From Richelia sp. UBA3308 (GTDB lineage Bacteria; Cyanobacteriota; Cyanobacteriia; Cyanobacteriales; Nostocaceae): a stretch of 64,000 nt of DNA. Numbering within the stretch: position 1 is the first letter of the stretch; each line of letters starts with the position of its first letter. The notes under the pieces were generated by a model. It ran no database searches. It worked only from the letters and a program-made list of their open reading frames with translations, and was not told where the DNA came from. A program made the translations under genes and the position numbers. Positions 55,617 to 64,000 of the stretch are shown here, piece by piece. Where the stretch lies: positions 42,726-106,725 of the forward strand of contig DESS01000316.1 of assembly GCA_002361335.1 (NCBI GenBank). Reading direction: 5' to 3'.

Positions 55617-56870
55617 ATGTTACTTTCTATCAAGGTTGAACTTATTCCCAACAACAAACAAGTTACGCAGTTTAGAAAAGCTTGTGGTGTAGCGCGTCAT
55701 GCTTACAATTGGGCTAACGCACTAATTAAGGGTGTTTTGGTAGAACGTGAAACTGATAAAACAGTTAAATTACCTTCAGCGATTGACTTACATAAAAAGT
55801 TGGTAAGTGAAGTAAAATCTGTTAATCCTTGGTATTACGAAACTAATAAAAACGTTCCACAACAAGCATTAAAAGAGTTACGTACAGCTTGGGATAGATG
55901 TTTTAAGAAAGTAGCAAAACAACCGAGATTTAAAAAGAAAGGTTGTAAAGATAGCTTTTATTTAGAGTCAGGAAGTAAAGCAAAACCCAAGATAAATAAT
56001 GATGGTAAAAAAGTTAAATTACCGTCAATTGGTTGGGTGAGACTTGCTGAGCCTTTGCCAGTAACAGCAACACATAACTGTGTGATTTCAAGAACTGCTG
56101 AGAAGTGGTTTATAGCGATTAAATATGAGGTTGAAAAACCTATAGTAAAAGCTGATAGATCTACAGTTGGCGTAGATATTGGAATCAAGGAATTAGCTGT
56201 TTGCAGTAACGGCAAAGTATTTAAGAACCCTAAAGCTTATAGAACCGGTAGTAAGCGGATGAAGCGTTTGCAGCGTTCTGTAAGCAAAAAGGCTATTGGT
56301 TCTAATAACCGTAAAAAAGCTGTTTCTCAACTAGCAAAATTACACGCACGAATAGCTAATATTCGTAAAGATGCTATTCATAAACTAACTACCTATCTTG
56401 CTAAAAACCACAGCATTATAAAGATAGAAGACTTGCACGTTAAGGCATTTTTAAAAAACCATAAATTAGCTGGTGCAATTGCTGATTGTGGAATGTACGA
56501 ATTTAAGCGTCAACTAGAATATAAAACTGAGAAATTTTCAAGTCAATTAGTACTTGTAGATAGAATGTTTCCTAGTTCTCAGATATGCTCTAATTGCGGT
56601 AATCATCGTCATAAAATGCCATTAAAAGAGCGCGTTTATGTTTGTCCTGAATGTGGTCACGTTGAGGATAGAGATTTAAACGCTAGCAAGAATATAGAAC
56701 GATGGTTTGAAGGAATATTTGTTCCGGTTCGTTCTGAGGTAACAAGCCAAACGGTAAGCTCTACCGAGATTGCCTGTGGAGTAGACAAACCCGATAGTAG
56801 TCATGCTGTCGCTACATTGAAGCAGGAAGTTAACACCAAAACAAATCATTGTCCAGATAAGTCTAGATAA
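55617..56870 (+). CDS. tnpB: TnpB RNA-guided nuclease (IS200/IS605 family OrfB)
   Basis: 417 aa. N-terminal helix-turn-helix (residues 1-45: LLSIKVELIPNNKQVTQFRKACG). RuvC-like core: GVDIGIKELAV (Asp near 186), KIEDLHVKAF (Glu near 270), DRDLNASKNIERW (Asp near 351). Zinc ribbon CSNCGNHRHKMP ... CPECGH. All catalytic residues are present, so it may be an active omega-RNA-guided DNase. No tnpA transposase nearby, so it is an orphan. Start: ATG 55617. Confidence 0.95.
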   Translation: MLLSIKVELIPNNKQVTQFRKACGVARHAYNWANALIKGVLVERETDKTVKLPSAIDLHKKLVSEVKSVNPWYYETNKNVPQQALKELRTAWDRCFKKVAKQPRFKKKGCKDSFYLESGSKAKPKINNDGKKVKLPSIGWVRLAEPLPVTATHNCVISRTAEKWFIAIKYEVEKPIVKADRSTVGVDIGIKELAVCSNGKVFKNPKAYRTGSKRMKRLQRSVSKKAIGSNNRKKAVSQLAKLHARIANIRKDAIHKLTTYLAKNHSIIKIEDLHVKAFLKNHKLAGAIADCGMYEFKRQLEYKTEKFSSQLVLVDRMFPSSQICSNCGNHRHKMPLKERVYVCPECGHVEDRDLNASKNIERWFEGIFVPVRSEVTSQTVSSTEIACGVDKPDSSHAVATLKQEVNTKTNHCPDKSR

Positions 56871-57398
56871 TGGTAGTTTTGGGTAGGTTTAACAGAGCGG
56901 TTTAAGCAGTAACCTAGGAGTTTTTGCATCGAAATTTCTGCATATTCACCATTGGGTAACTTCATTATTTTAAAGGTTTGCTTACCTTAGAGCCTCTTCC
57001 AGACTGGCAAAGTACATTCCAATGAGAAAGGATGTACCTAAAAAAATACCTCAGTTAATTGCAATAAGTGGGTATGCCTTCATTCTTTGTGTCATTGCGT
57101 TCACGAAGTGCGGCTAACGACAGTGAAGCAATCCCAAATTCTTGCGATTGCTAATCGTTACTCCGTTCAACTTGCTGCAGACAAATGCACAATTAATTTT
57201 GCCTAAGTACTTAATTATTTTATCAAGGTAATAGAGTTTTAAGTAACGGTGGCGGAATTTCGACAAGTTCGATAAAACCGCGATCGCGAAGCCCATGCAC
57301 CTAGGGCTTATCGTCAAAAAAAACTCTTGTGGTACGGGCAGAGAAGGCCCGTACTCACTTACAAATTTACCAGCTGATTGCACGCTAAAACAGCTATA
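56871..57398. other. Intergenic region with repeats, possible omega-RNA end
   Basis: No gene. Contains a GTCATTGCGTTCACGAAGTG repeat (57090-57165) and a GTGGTACGGGC hairpin (57329-57352). The first part could hold the 3' end of the TnpB omega-RNA, as in other IS605 members. Confidence 0.45.
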
Positions 57399-60300
57399 TT
57401 ACCAAGGGCTGCCAATCATAGTAAAGGATGCCCAATAATAGGGATGAGAAAGTTTACCAGTAATAGTTTTTTGTAGATAATCGGCTATTTCCGGTGTCAG
57501 AGTAATATTACCTCCAGTACCAATCAATTGATTACCTTCAACTCGCACCTTACCTTGAAGCATTGCTAACTGTGTTTGTCGCAACGCTTCAGCTTTAATT
57601 GGTGCTGTATTCAACTGGCGGTAAAATTCGGTCATTAATCCCAATGTTCCAGCATCGGAGACAAACCACAAACTTGCTAGGGCTGATTTCACACCAGTTT
57701 GTACAGCTAATCCCGCAAAACCTAGTTCTGCTTCTAAGTCTCCTAAAGCCGAACGACAAGCACTTAGTACTAGTAATTCGACTGGTGGATTATTCCATCC
57801 CAACTCACGTACATTCTCTAAACGTAGCTTTTTATCGTAAAGCTGAATGTATGATTGTTTACGTCCTCCCCTACCACCGGGGAAGTCAGCATGGGTTGCG
57901 AGGTGAATGATTCCGTATGGGGTATTAGCTCGTTCGCTCTTGAGATTATCTAAGGTGAAATTCTCACCGGATACATATTTACCTTGGCGCAGTTCTCCAG
58001 CAATAGTAGGAAGTTCTACTGATACTGCAGGTAAAGGATTTTGATTTTGGTTTTCAGTAAATGTTGAGGTACCCATCGCCAAGACTTTGCTGTTTTGTAC
58101 CCCTACGTATCTGGTATCGGTGATACTGATGCTAGGAAGCAATCCGACGCTGTATTTTTCAATGACGAACTGTTTACCATCGTGGAGAGCGGCTACGGGG
58201 AGTTGTCGCAAACCTGGATCCATAATAAACATCAAGTTTTTGATGCCTTGAGATTGTATTTCGGCTTCGTAGGGTTTAACTAGCCATTCATAGAGTTTTT
58301 GTGCAGGCTTTAAATATCTGGTACTGTTAGCTCTTCTGGGGTTAGCAACTTCCCTTAAAAATCTCCGTGTAACCCGTTTAACTTCGGCTCTAGTAGCACC
58401 TTTGATTTGCTTGCGGATAGGTTTTCCTTCTGCTGTGACGATTATGATGTTAAGTACGTCGTCCTTGTTTTCTCGGCGAACTAAACTACTGCCGGGTAAG
58501 TATTTTTCCGGAATGAACCTGGTGTAAACAACTGCTGGTTTAGCACCCGTTCTTTTCCCGATGTCGGAGAGTAAGCCTTTGGTGTCTTGTACTGTCTTAA
58601 TTTCAACGTTGTCGTTTCCGGCAAATTCTAAAAATTGTTCCGTGGAAACTTCCTCTATTTCTTCAATAAGGGTATCAACTTCAAGTGGGGAAATAGGGTT
58701 GTTGGGTAGTTGTTGGTTCGGTGTTTGTAGTTCTGGTGGTCTTATGCTTCCTTCCCCGACAAGTATTTTTGCGTCGATTGGCGGATTTTTTTCTGTGAAA
58801 GATTCTGTAGGTGATATTACTTTGACGTTCTGAGTCGCATTAGCTGTGGTGCTATTCTGGTTGTTTAGAACAAGCTCTACTTGAACTGTATTATCTCCTG
58901 ATTGAAGTTCAGTAATGTCATAATCAAATTTTAGACCGGAACCAGAAGTTTCTAATTGCTCTTTAGGAAGGGTTTCAACTAAGTTACCATTAACCAAGAT
59001 TTCAACTTTTTGTATATCATCTAGCTTAATTTGGCCACCCGTTAAATCTGCTTCTAGAGAGGAGGGATCTTCTACTAGTTTTGCATTAGGATCTAAGATT
59101 TGAAGGTTTTCAAGTCTTTCAGTACGTATAGAATCTGTACTATCATTAGCTAATATTCCAAGAGCTGTAATATCCGCCTTTAAATCATTAGTCAGTTGAT
59201 CAATTTGCTCTGTTGTTGGACTTGAATTAGCTATATCAGAAGAAGGTTTCCCATCTGAAACAAAGAACACTAGGTTATTCCTATTTTGAGGAACTTCTTC
59301 ATTATTAAAGAATTTAATAGTTTCACCAACTGCCGCGTTGAAATTTGTTTTTATTCCTAATCCACTGTTTTCAACTCGTAAAGAAGTTAAAGTCTCTTCT
59401 ACACCAGATGGAGAAACAATAGTAGTTGTGGCACTTTCTGCGAAAGGTATGATACCAACTGTTGTATTATTTTCTGCTCCAGAAGCAATAATTGAGTTGT
59501 TCAGGGCAGTAAAGGCAGCAATTTCTGCATCTAAGATAGTATTAGGACGACCATCGTTATTGAGGTCGCCAATATCTGAACCAAAGGTTATAGGTGTACC
59601 ATCAATGCTACCATTTTCTGTGATAGTACTACCCGAAAGATCGATAACAAAAGCTACATTATATGAATCACTACCTTTAAACTGACTGGAATTGATGTTC
59701 GCAGTTAATGTAATTCTATCTTTAGAAGTCAGAATTGGAGATGTCAAACTTAAAATAGTTTTCTGATCGCTACTTTGGATAGTAGCTTCACCTGTAACGG
59801 TAAAAGGAAAAGCACTGGTTGTAACTGAAGTTCTCGAATCAGCTATCAAAGAACCTCCTGTTCCCGGATCTACAACCCCGGTTTTAATTTCTCCACCTTC
59901 TAAATTCTGATTGGGGTTATATTGGTTAGTTAAGAAGACAGTACCTTTATCCTCACTAATATTACCAGAACTGGGACTAGGACTGGGACTGGGACTAGGA
60001 CTAGGGCTAGGGCTAGGGCTAGGACTATTAATTTTCACATCGCCAACAGTAATACTGGCATCTGTTGTACTATTAGCAAAGTCTGGACTTACACTAGGAC
60101 TAGGACTAGGACTAGGTGAGGGGATAACTTTATTTTCGGGTAATCCTCCTAATGCATCCCAATCAACACCGGCTCTAATATCTAAGGTAGGACTCTTACT
60201 ACCATCAATTGTTACAGAAGTACCATCAGACAAAGTAACATTTGCCAGATTTGCTATAAATGAATCTGGGTTCTCTGGGTTAATTGTATCTTCTGCTGTT

Positions 60301-61580
60301 CCTGTTTCGGTAATTTCTATATTACCTGCTTTGACGCTTCCACCAGCCAAGATATGTAAGGAAGCACCAGTATAATCTCCTAATTCTACATCTCCCTTAC
60401 TTAAAATAATCGGATCGAAAAGACTAACAAAATTACCAGGTTCACCCGATAAAGTATTTATCTTAAATTGCCCACCACTAGCAAAGTGAGCATCACCAGA
60501 AACAATACCATCGCTAACTAAGCTGAGATTTCCACCACTTTGAAACGGTGTTTGGGGATGATTCAGCGCCAGGATATCAATATTCTGATTACCTTGAACG
60601 TAAAGATTTCCTCCCGCGATCGCCACAAAAGGATTCGCGATACTATCCCGTACAAATACCGTATCTTTCGCCAACAGATTTAAATCACCTGTTGTCTGTA
60701 ATTGACTTTCTACAAGTGTTAAATTCTTCTCTGCTGACAGAGTTGCATTTTCAGCAGTAACTTTATTCGCTACCACATCTCCAGTATTTACACTTATATC
60801 AGAACCTGTCAACAACTCAGGTAAACTAGCAACTGATACATTGCTAGATGCTACAGAAGCAGGAATTTCTAAACTTAATAAATGTCCTTCGGGAGTTATA
60901 CGTAAAAGATTTTCACCAGGAACTGTAGCGACGGTGATATTACCACCAGATAATTCTCCTGTACTGGCAACTGTACCGCCAAGTAATCTTAAATTACTTC
61001 CTGAACTTACCGCTAAATTACCAGCATTAATAATACTTCCTGGTTCAGTGTTGGAAAAAACAAAACCGTTGGGATTTCCGGTCAAATTTGTGTAATTATT
61101 TTCACCAACAGCATTAAAGAAATTATCGCCGATACCAATATTAGTTGCGGTAGTAGCAGTGAAATCAGCAGGTACATTTAAGATAGCGTTGGGACCAAAA
61201 ATGATACCTGAAGGATTCATCAAAAACAGGTTAGGATTGCCACCAGTAACTTGAATTAAACCATTAATTACTGAAGGATTACCACCAGTGATACGACCTA
61301 AAATATTTTCAATACCAGGAGAAGAAAGAAAATTCGCGATTTCGTTTTGAGTTAAACCAAACTTTTCAAAGCTGTGAAATAGATTTGCACCAGCGCGAGT
61401 ACCACCACCAATATCTATTTGATTACTGTTGCTTGTATTAGGTGTAACTTGAGTATTTGTACCGTCAGCAGCAGGAGTAATTGATTGTGCTTGGGCAGGA
61501 TTAAAGCTGATTCCCAAAGCAAAAATTTGAGCGATCGCGCTGACAAGCAATAGTAAATTAATCTTAGGAGACAAATACAT
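57399..61580 (-). CDS. Filamentous haemagglutinin - vWA - CHAT exoprotein (TpsA)
   Basis: 1,393 aa from ATG 61580 with AAAGGAA ribosome-binding site; an earlier in-frame Met (61637) is unlikely. Signal peptide residues 1-32 (LLLLVSAIAQIFALGISFNPAQA). TPS haemagglutination domain (about 35-190): GGTRAGANLFHSFEKFGL, NPSGIIFGPNA. Pro-Ser repeats at about 488-546. vWA domain with DLSGS (near 643). C-terminal CHAT protease: IHLATHADF (near 1,228) and LSACRSALGD (near 1,273). Predicted substrate of the divergent TpsB at 62186. Secreted caspase-like enzyme with an adhesin stalk. Confidence 0.93.
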   Translation of the reverse strand: MYLSPKINLLLLVSAIAQIFALGISFNPAQAQSITPAADGTNTQVTPNTSNSNQIDIGGGTRAGANLFHSFEKFGLTQNEIANFLSSPGIENILGRITGGNPSVINGLIQVTGGNPNLFLMNPSGIIFGPNAILNVPADFTATTATNIGIGDNFFNAVGENNYTNLTGNPNGFVFSNTEPGSIINAGNLAVSSGSNLRLLGGTVASTGELSGGNITVATVPGENLLRITPEGHLLSLEIPASVASSNVSVASLPELLTGSDISVNTGDVVANKVTAENATLSAEKNLTLVESQLQTTGDLNLLAKDTVFVRDSIANPFVAIAGGNLYVQGNQNIDILALNHPQTPFQSGGNLSLVSDGIVSGDAHFASGGQFKINTLSGEPGNFVSLFDPIILSKGDVELGDYTGASLHILAGGSVKAGNIEITETGTAEDTINPENPDSFIANLANVTLSDGTSVTIDGSKSPTLDIRAGVDWDALGGLPENKVIPSPSPSPSPSVSPDFANSTTDASITVGDVKINSPSPSPSPSPSPSPSPSPSSGNISEDKGTVFLTNQYNPNQNLEGGEIKTGVVDPGTGGSLIADSRTSVTTSAFPFTVTGEATIQSSDQKTILSLTSPILTSKDRITLTANINSSQFKGSDSYNVAFVIDLSGSTITENGSIDGTPITFGSDIGDLNNDGRPNTILDAEIAAFTALNNSIIASGAENNTTVGIIPFAESATTTIVSPSGVEETLTSLRVENSGLGIKTNFNAAVGETIKFFNNEEVPQNRNNLVFFVSDGKPSSDIANSSPTTEQIDQLTNDLKADITALGILANDSTDSIRTERLENLQILDPNAKLVEDPSSLEADLTGGQIKLDDIQKVEILVNGNLVETLPKEQLETSGSGLKFDYDITELQSGDNTVQVELVLNNQNSTTANATQNVKVISPTESFTEKNPPIDAKILVGEGSIRPPELQTPNQQLPNNPISPLEVDTLIEEIEEVSTEQFLEFAGNDNVEIKTVQDTKGLLSDIGKRTGAKPAVVYTRFIPEKYLPGSSLVRRENKDDVLNIIIVTAEGKPIRKQIKGATRAEVKRVTRRFLREVANPRRANSTRYLKPAQKLYEWLVKPYEAEIQSQGIKNLMFIMDPGLRQLPVAALHDGKQFVIEKYSVGLLPSISITDTRYVGVQNSKVLAMGTSTFTENQNQNPLPAVSVELPTIAGELRQGKYVSGENFTLDNLKSERANTPYGIIHLATHADFPGGRGGRKQSYIQLYDKKLRLENVRELGWNNPPVELLVLSACRSALGDLEAELGFAGLAVQTGVKSALASLWFVSDAGTLGLMTEFYRQLNTAPIKAEALRQTQLAMLQGKVRVEGNQLIGTGGNITLTPEIADYLQKTITGKLSHPYYWASFTMIGSPW
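59943..60118 (-). repeat. Pro-Ser coding repeat (CTAGGACTAGG)
   Basis: 6-bp repeat units coding SPSP arrays in the TpsA protein; two arrays separated by a unique stretch. A slippage-prone flexible linker. Confidence 0.85.
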
Positions 61581-62185
61581 AGAATTCCTTTTATAAGTTA
61601 AAAAATTATCTCGTCTCGAACTGTAACCAAACTTCACAAGACAGTTATATATGTAGAGACGTTAGAAAAGTTATGATGACTTTCGCTATTGCAAGCTAGT
61701 TTGTAATCCCATATCTAGGCTTACAAAACACCTATCAGTCAAAACACTAACACCATATCAGAATAATTGACAAAATTATTGTATATTTTGAATCAACTTA
61801 ACTCAATTATATTAGTAGTTATTTACCTCAAAAACAAATTAATGTTTAATAAGTATTTAGTCTATTATTATCTGACGTTTTCAATAATTTTCAATTAAAG
61901 TATCCTATTTTTCAATATTAATAGGACTTAGGAAAAACTAACGTAACTGCGTCATTACGAGGGATAGCGACGTAATCGCAAAATCCTGGGATTGCTTCCC
62001 TACACTTCGTTTCGGTCGCAATGACAATTTAGGCTTGCCTAAGTCCTGATTAAGTATTTATATTCTTTCATCACCTTTATTTAAAAAGTCAAAATAATAC
62101 TTTTCTTTATGATGTTTAATACTTAATATGGGTATGCGATACCTACGTGTAATTACGATTAACTAAAAGAAAAAAAGTAAATTTT
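61581..62185. other. Divergent regulatory region of the TPS locus
   Basis: 605 bp between the divergent exoprotein and transporter genes. It contains a GTAGAGACGTTA motif (61664) and the nested repeat at 61924-62049. Promoters must lie here; none is clear. Confidence 0.5.
61924..62049. mobile_element. MITE-like repeat with nested GTCATTACGAG repeat
   Basis: Inverted ends AGGACTTAGG (61924-) and CCTAAGTCCT (-62049) enclose a variant of the GTCATTGCGAG...CAATGAC repeat (61951-62030). Confidence 0.65.
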
Positions 62186-63925
62186 ATGCAATATAAATTT
62201 AAGCTGGGAGTGTGGTCGTTATTAGCTCCCAGTACCGTTTTGCTTGCTTTTGCATCTCCAACCTATGCTGAATTATCTGATTTAAATCAAGTTGATACAT
62301 TAGTACAAGCGCCAAATCCTGAAGGTGATCCCAATAGGGAACGGTTTGTGCAACCAGAACCAAATCCACAACCGCTACCCTCTGAACCTGAGCAGCAGTT
62401 ACCCTCGATTCCAGCCCCAGAACCAAATCCTCAAGAGACATCGGAACAATCCGAGCAAATTGAAGTAAAGAAAATAGAAGTTAAGGGTAGTACTATTTTC
62501 ACCGCCGAGAAGCTCAATTCCATCACTCAATCTCTTGAAGGACGTACTGTCACATTACAGGAACTGCAAAAGGTTGCTAATGATATTACCCAATTATATT
62601 TAAATCAAGGTTACCTGACATCCAGAGCGGTTTTACCACGAAAAGAAGCAATTACCGATGGTATAGTAAGAATTCGAGTCATTGAAGGTAGTTTAGAAGA
62701 CGTTGATATAAAAGGAACTCGTCGTCTTAAACCCGAATTTGTGCGATCGCGAATTATTAAAGCGGCTGGTAAACCCCTTTCAGCGGCAAGATTAGAAGAT
62801 CAATTAAGATTATTAAAGGCTAACCCTTTATTTGAAAGCGTAGAAGCTAGTTTACGTCCCGGTAATGGCGAAGGTCAAAGTATTCTCAGAGTGCGCGTCA
62901 CCGAGGCTAAACAGTTTAATGCAGCAGCTACCTTTGATAACTATTCTCCACCCAGCATTGGTTCAGAAAGATTCGGTGTAAGTGCTATTTATCGCAACCT
63001 GACTGGTATTGGCGATGAAATTTTTGGTTCTTATTATCGGACATTAGCAGGTGGCTCGAATCTTTATGAATTTGGTTATAAAGTTCCTGTCAACGACAGT
63101 GATGGTACCTTGCAAGTAAGAGCTTCATTTAACGATAACGAAGTTATCCGGGGTGCGATGAAAGAGATGGGTATTGAAGGAGAATCCCAGCTATATGAAA
63201 TTAGTTATCGTCAACCGTTAATACGTACAACTCGTGAAGAATTTGCTTTATCTGTAGGTTTTACTCTACAGAATGGCGAATTTAGCGCATCAAATCCTCA
63301 AATGGCTACCGATAACCGTACCCGCGTAATTAAACTTGGACAAGACTATGTAAAGCGCGATCAAAAAGGTGCTTGGGCAATGCGATCGCAACTGAGTTTA
63401 GGTACTGGCTTATTTGACGCTACTATGAACTCCGATTCTACTCCCGATGGTCAATTTTTCAGTTGGCTAGTACAAGGGCAACGGGTACAACAGTTAAACA
63501 ATAATAATCTGTTAATTGCCCAATTAGACTTACAATTAACACCCGATCCTTTATTATCCTCTCAACAATTTGTGATGGGCGGCGGCCAATCAGTACGAGG
63601 TTTTCGTCAAAACGCTCGCGTCGGCGACAATGGGGTGAGATTGTCAGTAGAAGATAGAATTACAGTAAAAAAAGACGCATCTGGTAAACCGGTACTACAA
63701 ATAGCACCATTTGTTGATGCAGGAGTTGTTTGGAATGTAGGTAGTAATCGCGACATGCAACAAAATCAAACATTTTTAGCAGGTGTGGGATTAGGAATGT
63801 TATGGAAACCAATACCACGTATGAACCTGCGTTTAGATTATGGTTTTCCCTTAATTGATTTAGACCACATGGATTACAATATCCAAGATGATGGTTTGTA
63901 CTTTAGTCTTGGCTATCGAATTTAA
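62186..63925 (+). CDS. TpsB outer-membrane transporter (ShlB/FhaC/HecB family)
   Basis: 579 aa. Signal peptide (residues 1-28), Pro-rich stretch (residues 45-90), POTRA domains (about 90-240: VKKIEVKGSTIFTAEKLNSI, LEDVDIKGTRRLKPEFVRSRI), then a 16-strand beta-barrel with VRGFRQN (the conserved VRG(F/Y) motif of loop L6) and a C-terminal strand YFSLGYRI. Divergent from the CHAT exoprotein, which it should export to the cell surface. Complete, ending at 63925. Confidence 0.95.
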   Translation: MQYKFKLGVWSLLAPSTVLLAFASPTYAELSDLNQVDTLVQAPNPEGDPNRERFVQPEPNPQPLPSEPEQQLPSIPAPEPNPQETSEQSEQIEVKKIEVKGSTIFTAEKLNSITQSLEGRTVTLQELQKVANDITQLYLNQGYLTSRAVLPRKEAITDGIVRIRVIEGSLEDVDIKGTRRLKPEFVRSRIIKAAGKPLSAARLEDQLRLLKANPLFESVEASLRPGNGEGQSILRVRVTEAKQFNAAATFDNYSPPSIGSERFGVSAIYRNLTGIGDEIFGSYYRTLAGGSNLYEFGYKVPVNDSDGTLQVRASFNDNEVIRGAMKEMGIEGESQLYEISYRQPLIRTTREEFALSVGFTLQNGEFSASNPQMATDNRTRVIKLGQDYVKRDQKGAWAMRSQLSLGTGLFDATMNSDSTPDGQFFSWLVQGQRVQQLNNNNLLIAQLDLQLTPDPLLSSQQFVMGGGQSVRGFRQNARVGDNGVRLSVEDRITVKKDASGKPVLQIAPFVDAGVVWNVGSNRDMQQNQTFLAGVGLGMLWKPIPRMNLRLDYGFPLIDLDHMDYNIQDDGLYFSLGYRI

Positions 63926-63943
63926 TCAAAAATCAAAAAGGTT

Positions 63944-63994
63944 TTGTTTTTCTACCGACGTAATGTAGAGACGTTATATATAACGTCTCCACAC
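63944..63994. repeat. Palindrome GTAGAGACGTTATATATAACGTCTC
   Basis: A nearly perfect hairpin; the same GTAGAGACGTTA motif occurs at 61664 and, reversed, at 54319-54335. May terminate the tpsB transcript. Confidence 0.65.
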
Positions 63995-64000
63995 AATTTC

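Larger units (their letters stand above)
37551..64000. mobile_element. Possible giant nifH-interrupting element (left end only)
   Basis: Everything from the nifH break to the window edge is non-nif DNA. The break is at the same kind of place (inside a nif coding frame) as the other seven insertions. No recombinase gene lies within 18 kb of the junction, and no 11-bp-spaced motif pairs were found there. If it is an element, its recombinase must be at the far end. A chromosomal inversion or large deletion would look the same from this side. Confidence 0.4.

Noticed and set aside
59943..60118. CTAGGACTAGG repeats as a possible regulatory array
   Set aside because: They encode Pro-Ser linkers in the TpsA protein, in frame throughout.

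Overview
The window comes from an AT-rich, filamentous, heterocyst-forming cyanobacterium. The evidence is a nifHDK cluster cut up by XisA-type excision elements, many GCGATCGC (HIP1-like) octamers, a FhaB/ShlB pair of cyanobacterial type, a DUF928 protein and typical cyanobacterial interspersed repeats. The genus cannot be named from the sequence.

Left part (1 to about 37,556): nifH, nifD and nifK all lie on the minus strand, reading right to left, in pieces. Seven complete elements (called E1 to E7 here) interrupt them. In nifK these are E1 (585-2485), E2 (2647-4591) and E3 (4606-6543). In nifD they are E4 (7062-15977), E5 (16435-18255), E6 (18359-34762) and E7 (35308-37062). Each is bounded by a 7-15 bp direct repeat inside nif coding sequence. 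Removing each element with one repeat copy gives an open nifD of exactly 1,500 nt (499 aa plus stop) and keeps nifK in frame from its ATG to the window edge. About 34.6 kb of the first 37.5 kb is inserted DNA. nifH is also broken: only its last 42 codons plus stop are here (37429 to about 37556), and no other nifH segment occurs in the remaining 26 kb.

E1, E2, E3, E5 and E7 are minimal elements of 1.75-1.93 kb carrying one XisA/XisC-type tyrosine recombinase. E4 is the classical nifD element with XisA and cargo: a lipoprotein-like Mn superoxide dismutase, a DHFR/RibD-like reductase, a P-loop kinase, a HTH protein, a full second-type EF-G and two unknown proteins. E6 is a 16.4 kb element with a large serine recombinase, a primase/SF3 helicase, small DNA-binding and membrane proteins, a Uma2-type nuclease, a CHAT-NB-ARC-TPR protein with a small membrane partner, and a GIY-YIG-like protein. 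It looks like an integrated plasmid or phage-satellite replicon. The main unexpected pattern is a shared but element-specific arrangement of short motifs spaced 11 bp apart at both ends of the small elements, resembling integrase arm sites.

Right part (37,557 to 64,000): DNA attached to the nifH break. In order it holds duplicated FHA/zinc-ribbon genes and an FHA-flavoprotein fusion, a membrane protein, a DUF928 protein, hicB with a MITE-disrupted hicA, a TIGR03032 protein, a 2,544-aa FG-GAP/cadherin/vWA/DUF4114 surface protein, remnants of DUF4351/DUF4926/DUF6883 genes, a TnpB nuclease with a small divergent gene, and a divergent two-partner secretion locus (haemagglutinin-vWA-CHAT exoprotein and its TpsB transporter). 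No recombinase is seen near the nifH junction, so this may be one side of a very large nifH element or of a rearrangement.
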